A stretch of 51,121 bases of DNA from Trinickia mobilis. Its GTDB lineage: Bacteria; Pseudomonadota; Gammaproteobacteria; Burkholderiales; Burkholderiaceae. The stretch covers positions 5,267-56,387 of the forward strand of contig NZ_JAFLRF010000040.1 of the NCBI RefSeq assembly GCF_017315705.1, given 5' to 3'. Position numbers and translations under genes: made by a program. How positions within the stretch are numbered: the stretch's first letter is position 1; every line of letters begins with the position of its first letter. Below are positions 1-8,939 of this stretch, piece by piece. Under the pieces are notes generated by a model that saw nothing but the letters and a program-made list of their open reading frames with translations, had not been told where the DNA came from and made no database searches.

Positions 1-292
1 ATGCCACCTCCGGTTGCGTCGTCACGATGTGCATCCCCTCGCTCACCACGGTCGTGCACGCGCGCAGCCTCTCGCCGTCCGCGGTCCAAACCCAGCAGTC
101 CTGGCAAGCGCCCATCAGGCAGAACCCCGCGCGCACCTCGCCGCCGAACTCCGACTGCCGCACATGGCCGACCGAGCACAGCATCGCGACGAGCAGCGTG
201 TCGCCTGCGAGCGCATCGATGTCCTTGCCGTCGATGCGCAGCTTCACCGTCTTGCGCCCGGTCTCGCCCAGGCGGATGAATCGTCCGCTCAT
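1..292 (-). CDS. (2Fe-2S)-binding protein, partial (cut by window edge)
   Basis: The first 97 codons of a minus-strand gene are visible; the 3' part lies outside the window. It reads as a small plant-type [2Fe-2S] domain, with cysteines at 58, 63 and 66 (C-x4-C-x2-C) and a fourth at 79. Such domains form the small subunit of opine, sarcosine or hydrogen-cyanide-synthase-like oxidases and pass electrons from an FAD subunit. The ATG at 292 lies 32 bases after the stop of the upstream FAD oxidoreductase, so both are probably in one operon. The residue pattern is seen directly; the role as an amine or opine oxidase subunit is inferred from the family and the neighbour. Confidence 0.8.
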   Translation of the reverse strand, partial: MSGRFIRLGETGRKTVKLRIDGKDIDALAGDTLLVAMLCSVGHVRQSEFGGEVRAGFCLMGACQDCWVWTADGERLRACTTVVSEGMHIVTTQPEVA

Positions 293-324
293 GCCGTCGC
301 CTCCCGCGCTCCCAATCGCTGCGT

Positions 325-1602
325 TCAATGCAGAATGTCCTGCAGCCTGTAATACGCGCCGACGAGCGGCAGAAACCACGGGCTCCCGAAGTGCCCCGGA
401 ATCGCCGGCCATTCGAGCTGCCGCCATGGGTTGCGCTGCGCGGCGCCGAACATCACGTCGGCCATCACGCGCCCCATGTGCACCGACATCTGCACGCCGT
501 GGCCGCTGTAGCCCATCGAATAGAAAAGCCCCTCGTGCTGGCCCGCGCGCGGCAGACGGTCCGCCGTCATGTCGACGAGACCGCCCCAGCAGTAATCGAG
601 GCGCACATCGGCCAGCGAGGGGAAGTAGTTCGCGAGCGCGGCGCGCAGAATCCGTCCGCTCTTTTCGTCGGAACGCGGATTCGACATCGCGAAGCGCGCG
701 CGTCCGCCGAACAGCAGCCGGTTGTCGGCGGTCGTCCGAAAGTAGTTGCCGATGTGACGCGTCGTCACGTACGCGCGGCGCTTCGGCAGCAGCGCGTCGA
801 GCTGCGCGGTCGCGAGCGGCGCGGTGGCGACGATGAAACTGCCGACCGGCGCGATGCGCCGGCGAAACCATTGCAGCGGCCCGATCTGCGACGCGCCGGT
901 CGCGACGAGCACGCGGCCCGCGCGGATCGTGCCGCGCGCGCTGACCACCTCGTAGGTTTCACCGGAAATGCGCTGCAGGCCCGTCACAGGCGCGTGTTCG
1001 AAAATCCGCGCGCCGTGCCGCGCCGCCGCCTCCGCCAGACCGACGCCGAACTTGCCCATGTGCATCTGCGCGCCGTTGCGCTGGACGAGCCCGCCGTAAA
1101 ACCTGTCCGAGCCGACTTCGTCGCGAATCCGTTCGGGCGGCACCAGCTCGACGTTCGGATCGACGTTGGCACGCAGCGACTCGTAGGTCTTCGCGAGCTT
1201 GTCGAAGTGCTGCGGTTTGGCGGCGAGCTTGATCTTGCCGCCGTGGAAGAAATCGCAATCGATCTGCTCGTCGACGACGATCGATTCGACCGTCTTCACC
1301 GCGCTCTCGTAGGCGCGATAGAACGCCTTCGCGCGTTCGGCGCCGATGCGCCCGGCGAGCGCCGCATAGTCGTGCGCGAGGCCGGTGTTGCAGTGGCCGC
1401 CGTTGCGGCCCGACGCTTCGCCGACGATGCGTCCGGCTTCGAGCACCGTCACGGGCACGCCGCGCTTCGCGAGCTCGAGCGCCGCCGACAAGCCGGTGAA
1501 CCCGCCGCCGATCACGACCACGTCGGCGGCGCCCTCGACCGGGCCAGCTTGCCCGCTGCGAAACTGCGGGGCGGTGTCGAGCCAGTAGGATTCGAGCTTC
1601 AT
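325..1602 (-). CDS. FAD-dependent amine-type oxidoreductase (DAO fold)
   Basis: A 425-residue protein of the D-amino-acid-oxidase (DAO) superfamily. The N-terminal dinucleotide-binding motif VVVIGGGFTGLSAALE starts near residue 33 and is followed by the glutate-type VLEAG end of the Rossmann fold and a GEASGRNGGHCNTG flavin stretch. Close relatives are gamma-glutamylputrescine oxidase (PuuB) and glycine/sarcosine oxidases, which oxidise an amine to an aldehyde or imine. The ATG at 1602 is preceded by a GAAGGAG ribosome site; the open frame continues 28 codons further upstream but that part is not conserved-looking. It follows the HAD gene by 28 bases and precedes the [2Fe-2S] gene. The exact substrate cannot be fixed from sequence. 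Confidence 0.85.
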   Translation of the reverse strand: MKLESYWLDTAPQFRSGQAGPVEGAADVVVIGGGFTGLSAALELAKRGVPVTVLEAGRIVGEASGRNGGHCNTGLAHDYAALAGRIGAERAKAFYRAYESAVKTVESIVVDEQIDCDFFHGGKIKLAAKPQHFDKLAKTYESLRANVDPNVELVPPERIRDEVGSDRFYGGLVQRNGAQMHMGKFGVGLAEAAARHGARIFEHAPVTGLQRISGETYEVVSARGTIRAGRVLVATGASQIGPLQWFRRRIAPVGSFIVATAPLATAQLDALLPKRRAYVTTRHIGNYFRTTADNRLLFGGRARFAMSNPRSDEKSGRILRAALANYFPSLADVRLDYCWGGLVDMTADRLPRAGQHEGLFYSMGYSGHGVQMSVHMGRVMADVMFGAAQRNPWRQLEWPAIPGHFGSPWFLPLVGAYYRLQDILH

Positions 1603-1630
1603 CGTGCTCCTTCGCGGATGGCGCGGCGGC

Positions 1631-2299
1631 TTAGAGACCGAGTACGCCGGGCAGCCCGCCGATGTCCGTGATCTCGTGATAGCCATAGTAGGACGTCGAC
1701 GGCTCGTGTCCGCGCGCGACGAACACCTTGTTCTTGATGCCGAGGTCGTGGGCCGACATGAGGTCGTAGCGCAGGCTCGACGACACGTGCAGGATGTCTT
1801 CCGGATTGCAGCCGAGGTTGTCCAGCATGTATTCGAACGCCTGGAAACGCGGCTTGTACGCCTGCGCCTGCTGTGCGGTGAAGACCTTGTGGAACGGGGC
1901 GCCGAGCTTGTCGACGTTGCTGTGGATCTGGTCGTTCGACGCGTTCGACAGGATCACGAGCGGGAATTCCTTCGCCACTTTCGAGAGCCCCGCCGGGACG
2001 TCCGCATGCGGGCCCCAGGTCGGCACGGCGTCGTAGAAGCGCTGCGCTTCGGCAGCGTCGTATGCGAGGTTCCAGCGCTTGAGCGTGCGGCGCACGGCGT
2101 TCATGACGACGTCCTGATACGGCTTCCATGCGCCGAGCACTTCGTCCAGACGGTAGCCGGCGAAATCCTTGACGAACTGTTCCATGCGCTCGGCGCCGAC
2201 GCGGTCGGCGAAGATCTCGCGCGCCATGTCGCCCATGCGGAAGCGGGTCAGCGTGCCGTAGCAGTCGAAGGTGATGTATTTGGGCTTGAAGTGCGCCAT
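1631..2299 (-). CDS. HAD superfamily hydrolase, annotated class 'haloacid dehalogenase type II'
   Basis: A 222-residue HAD hydrolase. The nucleophile motif FDCYGTL places Asp at 12 and Thr at 16. Motif II is LVILSNAS and the conserved lysine sits in AYKPRFQAF. Overall it has the size and cap of L-2-haloacid dehalogenases. Two residues typical of true dehalogenases appear changed: the Tyr six residues after the catalytic Lys is Phe, and the Asn before the last motif Asp is Leu (SSLRYD). A different substrate is therefore likely. The ATG at 2299 precedes MAHFKPKYITFD; a longer open frame reaches 2365. It is the first gene of the minus-strand run with the FAD oxidoreductase. Confidence 0.85.
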   Translation of the reverse strand: MAHFKPKYITFDCYGTLTRFRMGDMAREIFADRVGAERMEQFVKDFAGYRLDEVLGAWKPYQDVVMNAVRRTLKRWNLAYDAAEAQRFYDAVPTWGPHADVPAGLSKVAKEFPLVILSNASNDQIHSNVDKLGAPFHKVFTAQQAQAYKPRFQAFEYMLDNLGCNPEDILHVSSSLRYDLMSAHDLGIKNKVFVARGHEPSTSYYGYHEITDIGGLPGVLGL

Positions 2300-2529
2300 G
2301 TCGATGTCCTTGGTCGGGGCAAATGAGCCGCCGGCACGTTCGAAACGCCGGCTGCTGAGAAGCATTACAGCACCGCAAAAAATGTGGCTTGCCGCGTATT
2401 GGACTCGGCTGGAGAAAGATTCGGCCGTTTTTGGGGCGTCGTGCAGCAGAGAATGCGGCGGGGGGCGGGAGGAGTCGGCGCACTTGCAGCGCCGTTACTT
2501 ACGCCGCCGTTTCCGAGCGATCGCCGGCC

Positions 2530-2557
2530 TTGACATATGCCAGCATATGCATAAAAT
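2530..2557 (+). promoter_or_regulatory. vapBC promoter with overlapping inverted-repeat operator
   Basis: TTGACA at 2530-2535 and TAAAAT at 2552-2557 are separated by 16 bases, close to the sigma-70 consensus. Between them lies the inverted repeat ATATGC-ca-GCATAT (2535-2548). An operator between the -35 and -10 boxes fits the usual autorepression of VapBC complexes; binding is inferred. Confidence 0.65.
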
Positions 2558-2590
2558 AATACCCACTTTCCAGCCTTCCGGGAGCGCATC

Positions 2591-2854
2591 GTGCGAACCG
2601 TTTCTATTTTCAAGAACAACGCCAACCAGGCTATTCGCATTCCCAAGGACATGCAGTTCGAGGGCGTGACCGAACTCGAAATTCGCCGGGAAGGAGACAC
2701 TATCGTGTTGCGCCCGGTACGTCCGAACTGGTCTTCCTTTGCCGTCGAGCCGTTGGCCGACGAGGATTTTCTTGCTAAGCGTCCCCCCGTCATCGGCCCC
2801 GGTCGGTTCGATCTTTCGAGCGCCGATGACGATGGCGAGGAGTCTGACCAGTGA
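2591..2854 (+). CDS. vapB: Type II antitoxin, VapB/AbrB-like
   Basis: An 87-residue antitoxin starting with GTG at 2591. The N-terminal half (about residues 1-45) is an AbrB/SpoVT swapped-hairpin DNA-binding domain, with the typical FKNNANQAIRIPKD and LEIRREGDTIVLRP stretches. The acidic C-terminal tail is the part that normally threads into the toxin. The stop overlaps the GTG start of vapC (GTGA), so the two are translationally coupled. The sequence resembles plasmid-type mvpA/vapB antitoxins. It sits alone between metabolic genes on the other strand, suggesting insertion as a unit. Confidence 0.9.
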   Translation: MRTVSIFKNNANQAIRIPKDMQFEGVTELEIRREGDTIVLRPVRPNWSSFAVEPLADEDFLAKRPPVIGPGRFDLSSADDDGEESDQ

Positions 2855-3276
2855 CACAGCTCTACATGCTCGACACCAATATCTGTTCATTCATCATGCG
2901 TGAGCGTCCGCCTGAAGTTTTGGCGCGACTCGAGGCTTGCGTCGATGCGCAGCAGCGAATCGTCGTGTCGGCAGTCACTTACGCAGAAATGCGCTTTGGA
3001 TCCATCGGGAAGAAGGCGTCGCCGAAGCACGCGGGGCTGGTGTCGGCGTTTGTTGCGCGTCTGGACGGCGTGCTCCCTTGGGATGCTTCAGCCGTGGATG
3101 AGGCGACGCGCATACGCGTCGATCTGGCGAAGCTGGGAAACCCTATCGGCGAAAACGATTCCGCGATTGCCGGCCATGCGATTTCCGCAGGTGCAGTCTT
3201 AGTGACGAATAACGTGCGGGAATTCAAGCGCGTGCGGGGACTTCTGTTTGAAGATTGGGCAATGCCTGTCGAGTAA
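2851..3276 (+). CDS. vapC: Type II toxin, VapC PIN-domain ribonuclease
   Basis: A 141-residue PIN domain. The first acidic residue is in YMLDTNICSF (Asp 8), the second in TYAEMRF, and a third in ENDSAIAGHA. The C-terminal VTNNVREFKRV matches the enterobacterial and plasmid VapC type that cleaves initiator tRNA. It uses a GTG start at 2851 overlapping the vapB stop. Length is normal for the family and all visible active-site acids are present, so it looks functional. The tRNA target is inferred from the subfamily. Confidence 0.9.
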   Translation: MTQLYMLDTNICSFIMRERPPEVLARLEACVDAQQRIVVSAVTYAEMRFGSIGKKASPKHAGLVSAFVARLDGVLPWDASAVDEATRIRVDLAKLGNPIGENDSAIAGHAISAGAVLVTNNVREFKRVRGLLFEDWAMPVE

Positions 3277-3298
3277 TGGCGTCCACACAAGCACAACA

Positions 3299-3327
3299 AA
3301 GGCCGCGTCGAAGACCAACGCGGCCTT
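3299..3327. terminator. Intrinsic terminator hairpin between vapC and the convergent aldehyde dehydrogenase
   Basis: Ten-base stem AAGGCCGCGT / ACGCGGCCTT with a nine-base loop, 22 bases after the vapC stop. A T-rich stretch follows on the minus strand, so it may serve both convergent genes. Confidence 0.6.
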
Positions 3328-3385
3328 AAGCAATGAAGACAAATGCGCGGCCAACCCTACACCACGAGCAGGCCCCCGCTTGGCC

Positions 3386-4867
3386 TCAAGCCCCCCGATT
3401 CAAATCGATCAACACGCTCTTGAAGCGCAGATTCGCCTCGAACGCGTGACGCCCCAGGTCCTTGCCGAGCCCCGATTGCTTGTAGCCGCCGGTCGGGATG
3501 ACGAAATCGGACGTGCGTCCATAGCGATTGATCCACACCGTGCCCGCCTCGATGCTGCGCATCGCGCGCAGCGCACGGCTCAAGTCCGACGTATGGACGC
3601 CTGACGCCAACCCATATTTTTCGTGGCTCGCGAGCGCGAGCGCTTCGTCTTCGTCGTCGAAGGTCTGCACGGTCAGCACCGGGCCGAACACTTCTTCGCG
3701 CACCGCGTCCGACTCGGTCGTCACGCCGGTCAGGAGGGTCGGCGCGTAGAACGCGCCTTCGCCTTCCACGGCGATCCGGCCGCCGCCCGTCGCGATCTGC
3801 GCGCCCTGCTGCACCGTGCGCGCGACGATGTCCTCGATCCGCTGCGCCTGTCCGGGCGAGATGATCGGCGAGAGCGTCGTGCCCGGCGCCCACGTGTGCC
3901 CGGCCTTGAGCGCGTTGAACGCCGCCCCGATGCCGTCGATCAGCCGCGGCGCCGCCGAGCGCTCGACGATCAGCCTCGAACCCGCGACGCACACCTGCCC
4001 CGCGTTGCCCGTAATCGCCCCCGCGACACGGCGCGCGACGAGATCGAGGTCGGGCGCGTCGGCGAACACGATTTGCGGGCTCTTGCCGCCCAGCTCCAGC
4101 GTGCAGGGCTTCGTGCCGGTCTCGGCGCACGCGCTCATGATCGCAGCTCCGGTCTTGCTCGATCCGGTGAACGTGACCTTGGCGATCTTCGGATGACGCA
4201 CGAGCGCGTCGCCTGTCGTGCGCCCGTCGCCCTGCACGACGTTGAAGATGCCGGGCGGCACGCCCGCTTCGATCGCGAGCTCGGCAAGCCGCAGCGTCGA
4301 AAACGGCGTCAGTTCGGACGGTTTCAGCACCACCGCGTTGCCCGCAGCGAGCGCCGGCGCCACCTTCCACGACGCCATCACCAGCGGAAAATTCCACGGC
4401 GCGATCGCACCGATCACGCCGTACGGCTCGGCGACGATCATGCCCAGGTGATCGGGGCGCGTCGCCGCGACCTCGCCGCCGATCTTGTCCGCGAACTCCG
4501 AGTAGAAGCGGATGCCCTCGGCGGTGAACGGCACGTCCCATTGCGCGGCGTCGCGGATCGGGCGCGTCGAGCCGACCGCTTCCAGGCGCGCGAGCGTGTC
4601 GACGTCGGCCTCGATCAGCTCGGCCCAGCGGCGCATCACGCGGGCCCGCTCGCGCGGCGCGCGGCGCGCCCAGTCGCCGGTCTTGAACGCCAGCCACGCA
4701 TCTTCCACCGCGCGGTCGACGAGATCCGCATCGGCGATCGGCAAGTCCGCGTACACGACGCCGTCCGACGGACGCGCGACGTCGAGCGCCGCAGCGCCCG
4801 TCACATAGCGGCCCCCGATGAAGTGCGCGCTGCGCACGGCGACAAGAGCGGGATCGAAGCTGTCCAT
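3386..4867 (-). CDS. NAD(P)-dependent aldehyde dehydrogenase
   Basis: A 493-residue ALDH-superfamily enzyme. It has the PWNFPL substrate-tunnel motif, the catalytic Glu in LELGGKSP, the catalytic Cys in GNAGQVCVAGSRL and the C-terminal GGYKQSGLGKD. Similar proteins oxidise gamma-glutamyl-aminobutyraldehyde (PuuC), betaine aldehyde or other amino aldehydes. The ATG at 4867 gives MDSFDPALV; a longer frame to 4906 has no better ribosome site. Together with the nearby FAD oxidoreductase and aminotransferase it fits an amine-to-acid route. The precise aldehyde is not determined. Confidence 0.88.
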   Translation of the reverse strand: MDSFDPALVAVRSAHFIGGRYVTGAAALDVARPSDGVVYADLPIADADLVDRAVEDAWLAFKTGDWARRAPRERARVMRRWAELIEADVDTLARLEAVGSTRPIRDAAQWDVPFTAEGIRFYSEFADKIGGEVAATRPDHLGMIVAEPYGVIGAIAPWNFPLVMASWKVAPALAAGNAVVLKPSELTPFSTLRLAELAIEAGVPPGIFNVVQGDGRTTGDALVRHPKIAKVTFTGSSKTGAAIMSACAETGTKPCTLELGGKSPQIVFADAPDLDLVARRVAGAITGNAGQVCVAGSRLIVERSAAPRLIDGIGAAFNALKAGHTWAPGTTLSPIISPGQAQRIEDIVARTVQQGAQIATGGGRIAVEGEGAFYAPTLLTGVTTESDAVREEVFGPVLTVQTFDDEDEALALASHEKYGLASGVHTSDLSRALRAMRSIEAGTVWINRYGRTSDFVIPTGGYKQSGLGKDLGRHAFEANLRFKSVLIDLNRGA

Positions 4868-5124
4868 GATGTGGGTTCCGGTTCGGTTCGCTGAAAAAGG
4901 CGCCAATCATGGTACGGGCGATGCCGCAGCATTTGCTGCCGTGATGACGGGGGTCGACCGCGCGCGGCGCGCGTTGTGCCGGGCGCGCGCAGTGCGGCAT
5001 GCGGTATCGGCCGCACAATAAGATCGTCCTAGCCGCACCATTCGGCCGGTGCGACAGTACGCACGCGAAGTGAAGCACCACGGGCCGGTTCACGCGAACG
5101 ACAGGCCATCAAGAGGAGTGGAAC

Positions 5125-6000
5125 GTGACTGAACCAATTGCTCGCTCAGAAGCCGCCGCACAGGTCCGATATCGCCCGATGACGGCCGACGATCTCACTG
5201 CCGCGCACGAACTGTCGATGGCCGTCAAATGGCCGCATCGCCGCGAAGACTGGGAGTTCGCGCTGAACCTCGGCGCGGGGTTTGCCGCGGAAGACGGCGG
5301 CGGCGTCATCGGCACGGCGCTCTATTGGGAGTTCGGGGCGAGGCACGCGTCGCTCGGCATGGTGATCGTCGCGCCCGATCAGCAGGGCCGCGGCATCGGC
5401 CGCGATCTGATGACGCTCACGGTCGACGCGCTCGCCAAGCGCACAACCTTCCTGAACGCGACGCCTGCCGGCCAGCCCCTTTACGAGAAGTTCGGCTTCA
5501 AGGCGATCGGCAGCATCCATCAGCACCAGGGGACCGGCGGCGCGCACCCGCCCGTCGTCGCGCTCGCGCCCGGCGAGCGCGTCCGCCCGCTCGGCGCGCG
5601 CGACCGCGACCGGCTCGCGGCGCTGTGGAACCAGGCGGCCGGCTACGACCGCACGCCGCTCATCGATGCGTTGCTCGGCGTCGCCGAGGGTGTCGTGCTC
5701 GCGCGCGGCGGCGAGCCGATCGGCTTCGCGATGATGCGCCGCTTCGGGCGCGGCCACGTGATCGGGCCGGTCGTCGCTCCACACCCCGAAGGCGCGAAGG
5801 CGCTGATCAGCCATTGGCTCGGCGCGAACGGCGGGAAATTCACGCGCATCGACGTGACGGGCGAGAGCGGCTTGCCGGATTGGCTCGAAGCGCTGGGCTT
5901 GCCGAAGGTCGACAGCGTCGTGACGATGGCGCGCGGCGAGCCGCCCCGGATCGCCGGCAAGGCGCGCGTGTTTGCGATTACCAATCAGGCACTCGGCTGA
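5125..6000 (+). CDS. Tandem GNAT-family acetyltransferase
   Basis: A 291-residue protein with an N-terminal GNAT domain (about residues 12-140) carrying the acetyl-CoA loop PDQQGRGIGRDLM. The weaker C-terminal half (about 150-280) resembles a second GNAT fold with LARGGEPIGFAMMRRF. It starts with GTG at 5125 behind AGAGGAG. It is divergent from the aldehyde dehydrogenase across 257 bases and is followed 20 bases later by the ghrA-like gene, so the two probably share a transcript. The acetyl acceptor is unknown. Confidence 0.82.
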   Translation: MTEPIARSEAAAQVRYRPMTADDLTAAHELSMAVKWPHRREDWEFALNLGAGFAAEDGGGVIGTALYWEFGARHASLGMVIVAPDQQGRGIGRDLMTLTVDALAKRTTFLNATPAGQPLYEKFGFKAIGSIHQHQGTGGAHPPVVALAPGERVRPLGARDRDRLAALWNQAAGYDRTPLIDALLGVAEGVVLARGGEPIGFAMMRRFGRGHVIGPVVAPHPEGAKALISHWLGANGGKFTRIDVTGESGLPDWLEALGLPKVDSVVTMARGEPPRIAGKARVFAITNQALG

Positions 6001-6020
6001 TCGAGGCCCCTCGATCGCCG

Positions 6021-6980
6021 ATGTCCTGTTTCTTTGACGCCATGACGTTTGTCTACAAGGCCGATCCGGTACGCGGCGCGCAGTGGGCGCGCCTCTTTGC
6101 CGAGCAGGCGCCCGGCACGCCCTTCCACATCTGGACCGGCGACATGCCGCCGTGCGACGCGCACGACGTCCGCTATCTGGCGCTATGGCAGGTCCCGCAG
6201 ATCGATCTCGCGGCGGCGTTTCCGAACCTGGAAGTGGTGTTTTCGACGGGCGCGGGCGTCGATCAGTTCGACTTGTCGGCGATTCCGCCGCATGTGCCGG
6301 TCGTGCGGATGGTCGAGCCGGGGATCGTCGCGGGGATGGTCGAATACGTGACGCTCGCGGCGCTCGCGCTGCATCGCGGCTGGCTGACTTACGCGGCGCA
6401 GCAGCGCGAAGGGCGTTGGGAGCCGCAGCGGACTGATGTCGCCAGCGCGCGGCGAGTCGGCGTGCTCGGGCTGGGTGTGCTCGGCAAGGCGGTCCTGACG
6501 CGGCTTGCGAGCTTCGGCTTTCCATGCGCCGGATGGAGCCGGTCGCCGCACTCGCTCGACGGGATCGAGTGCTTTGCCGGCGCCGGCGCGCTGCCCGCAT
6601 TTCTTGCACGCACCGACATCCTCGTGTGCCTGCTGCCGTTGACGGACGCCACGCGCCATTTCTTGAACCGCGATCGGTTCGCGCAACTGCCGCGCGGGGC
6701 GTCGCTGATCAACGTCGGTCGCGGCGGGCATGTGCAGCAGGAGGACTTGCTAGCGGCTCTGGATAGCGGGCAGCTCGGCGCGGCGGTGCTCGATGTGGCC
6801 GATCCTGAACCGCTCGCCGCCGATCATCCGCTGTGGCGGCATCCGCGCGTGATGCTGACGCCGCATATCGCGAGCATGACGCAGCCTGAGAGCGCGGTGG
6901 AGGTCGTGCTGGACAACTTGCAGCGCCATCGCGCAGGCGAACCGCTGGTGGGGCTGGTGGACCGGTCGCGGGGGTATTGA
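6021..6980 (+). CDS. ghrA: Glyoxylate/hydroxypyruvate reductase A-like 2-hydroxyacid dehydrogenase
   Basis: A 319-residue D-isomer-specific 2-hydroxyacid dehydrogenase. It has an NAD(P)-binding GLGVLGKAV motif near residue 155, catalytic Arg in NVGRGGHV, Glu in ADPEPL and the catalytic His in TPHIASMTQP. Length and the C-terminal shape match GhrA, which reduces glyoxylate and hydroxypyruvate. ATG at 6021 (MSCFFDAM) is chosen; a second in-frame ATG at 6042 is equally possible. It follows the GNAT gene by 20 bases. Confidence 0.87.
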   Translation: MSCFFDAMTFVYKADPVRGAQWARLFAEQAPGTPFHIWTGDMPPCDAHDVRYLALWQVPQIDLAAAFPNLEVVFSTGAGVDQFDLSAIPPHVPVVRMVEPGIVAGMVEYVTLAALALHRGWLTYAAQQREGRWEPQRTDVASARRVGVLGLGVLGKAVLTRLASFGFPCAGWSRSPHSLDGIECFAGAGALPAFLARTDILVCLLPLTDATRHFLNRDRFAQLPRGASLINVGRGGHVQQEDLLAALDSGQLGAAVLDVADPEPLAADHPLWRHPRVMLTPHIASMTQPESAVEVVLDNLQRHRAGEPLVGLVDRSRGY

Positions 6981-7383
6981 AGCGACAAGGCGATCTCACT
7001 CGCTTCCCGGTGACAGTCGGCATGCTTGCCAACGCGGCGCGAAGAGGGCGATGGGAATCGAGCGAGCTTGAAAAGCCGGGAGCGGAATAGCCCGCCTCCA
7101 AGCGCACAAGTTTCGTGCTTCCAACCACGGTCAAACCGATGGACTGCGCCTCAAAGCTCGATTTTTGCGCCACCACCTGCCGCCCGCGGCACAAAATGCT
7201 GCCCTCACCGCAAAAACACAATTCCCGCGCTTAACGAAGCACCAATCCCAGCGTCTTCGTTATTTCTCTCCCGCTACCATGGGTCGCAAGCGGTCCGCGC
7301 TCTCGTGACACACGCAGCCCACGATGCGCGCACCTTCCCAGCACTTCGTGACGTGCCCCGCACGCCCTCACCGCGCCCAAATC
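6981..7383. other. Intergenic stretch, presumed leader of the aminotransferase gene
   Basis: About 400 bases without a convincing gene, hairpin or repeat. It probably holds the promoter of the aminotransferase, but no clear -35/-10 pair stands out. Open frames here lack family resemblance. Confidence 0.4.
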
Positions 7384-8763
7384 ATGCCGACCTCCGCCCT
7401 GATCGAGTCCGACCGCAAATATCTGATCCACCCGGTAGCGAGCCTGCGCGCGCACGAAGCGCGCGGCGTCACGATCCTCGAATCGGGGCGCGGCGCGTGG
7501 CTGCGCGATATCGACGGCCACGAACTGCTAGACGCGTTCTCCGGCCTCTGGTGCGTGAACACCGGCTACGGTCACGAAAGCATCGTGCGCGCCGCCACCG
7601 AACAATTGCGCCGCCTGCCCTACGCGACCGGCTACTTCCATTTCGGCAGCGAGCCGGCGATCAAGCTCGCGGAGCAACTGATCGAAAAGGCGCCGAAGTC
7701 GCTGCGGCATCTCTATTTCACGCTGGGCGGCTCGGACGCGGTCGACGCCGCGGTCCGCTACATCACGAACTACTACAACGCGACCGGCCGGCCGCAGAAG
7801 AAGCAGTTCATCGCGCTCGAGCGCGGCTATCACGGGTCGTCGTCGGTCGGCGCGGGGCTCACGGCGCTTCCCGCATTCCACCAGAACTTCGACTTGCCGC
7901 TGCCGCATCAGCATCACATTCCGTCGCCGTACGCGTATCGCAGCGAAGCGGGCAACGATCCGCTGGCGCTCATCGCGCAATCGGTCGCGGCGTTGCGCGA
8001 GAAAGTCGCGGCGCTCGATCCCGAGCGCGTGGCCGCGTTCTTCTGCGAACCGATTCAGGGCTCGGGCGGCGTGATCGTGCCGCCGAAGGGCTGGCTGAAA
8101 GCGATGCGCGAGACATGCCGCGAACTTGACATCCTCTTCGTCGCAGACGAAGTCATCACCGGCTTCGGACGCACCGGCCCGCTCTTCGCGTGCGAAGGCG
8201 AAGGCGTCGAGCCGGACCTGATGACGATCGCCAAAGGCCTCACGGCCGGCTATGCGCCGATGGGCGCGGTGCTGATGTCCGACGCGGTCTATGCAGGCAT
8301 CGCCGACGGCGCAGGCACCGGCTCCGCGGTCGGTCATGGCCAGACGTATTCGGCGCACCCCGTGAGCGCCGCGATCGGGCTCGAAGTGATGCGTCTCTAT
8401 CACGAAGGGGGGCTGCTCGCGAACGGCGTCGCGCAGGCGCCGCGCTTCGAAGCCGGCTTGCGCGAACTGCTCGCGCATCCGCTCGTCGGCGATGCGCGCA
8501 GCCGCGGTCTGCTCGGCGCGCTCGAACTGGTCGCCGACAAAACCACGAAGCGCCGCTTCGACCCGGCCTTGAACCTGAGCGAGCGGATCGCCTCGACGGC
8601 CTATCGCAACGGCGTGATCTTCCGCGCGTTCAGCGACAACATCCTCGGCTTCGCGCCCGCGCTTTGCTACACGAGCGAGGAGTTCGACGTCCTGTTCGAG
8701 CGCTTGAAGAAGACGCTCGATACCGTGCTCGACGCCCCCGACGTGCGCGCCGCGCTGGCCTGA
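7384..8763 (+). CDS. Class-III omega-aminotransferase (aspartate aminotransferase family)
   Basis: A 459-residue PLP enzyme. Asp 255 in VADEVITGFGRTG should bind the pyridine nitrogen of PLP, and Lys 284 in TIAKGLTAGYAPMG should form the Schiff base. The family covers putrescine/cadaverine-pyruvate (SpuC), beta-alanine-pyruvate and GABA transaminases. ATG at 7384 (MPTSALIESD) is chosen over an ATG 60 bases upstream because homologous sequence begins here. Downstream come an Lrp regulator and a GabD-type dehydrogenase, which would oxidise the semialdehyde product. Confidence 0.87.
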   Translation: MPTSALIESDRKYLIHPVASLRAHEARGVTILESGRGAWLRDIDGHELLDAFSGLWCVNTGYGHESIVRAATEQLRRLPYATGYFHFGSEPAIKLAEQLIEKAPKSLRHLYFTLGGSDAVDAAVRYITNYYNATGRPQKKQFIALERGYHGSSSVGAGLTALPAFHQNFDLPLPHQHHIPSPYAYRSEAGNDPLALIAQSVAALREKVAALDPERVAAFFCEPIQGSGGVIVPPKGWLKAMRETCRELDILFVADEVITGFGRTGPLFACEGEGVEPDLMTIAKGLTAGYAPMGAVLMSDAVYAGIADGAGTGSAVGHGQTYSAHPVSAAIGLEVMRLYHEGGLLANGVAQAPRFEAGLRELLAHPLVGDARSRGLLGALELVADKTTKRRFDPALNLSERIASTAYRNGVIFRAFSDNILGFAPALCYTSEEFDVLFERLKKTLDTVLDAPDVRAALA

Positions 8764-8939
8764 GCCGGCTCGGAACGGCGGCGCGGCAACGCCTTGCGCG
8801 CCGCCGTCCCGCCTCCCTAAGAGGCTTGCCGCACAACGGTTTGCGGAGGAATAATTTTGAGACGGCGCGTGCTACGATAGTTCGCTCACCACGCTTCCAT
8901 AGGTCACTACCCGCCGTGACGACGAACGCAAACGGATCG

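Noticed and set aside
328-1671. 447-codon plus-strand frame opposite the FAD oxidoreductase
   Set aside because: Shadow frame with Arg/Ala-rich, featureless product; the minus strand has a clear flavin-binding motif and ribosome site.
3623-4894. 423-codon plus-strand frame opposite the aldehyde dehydrogenase
   Set aside because: Shadow of the ALDH gene with repetitive Arg-Asp composition and no motif.
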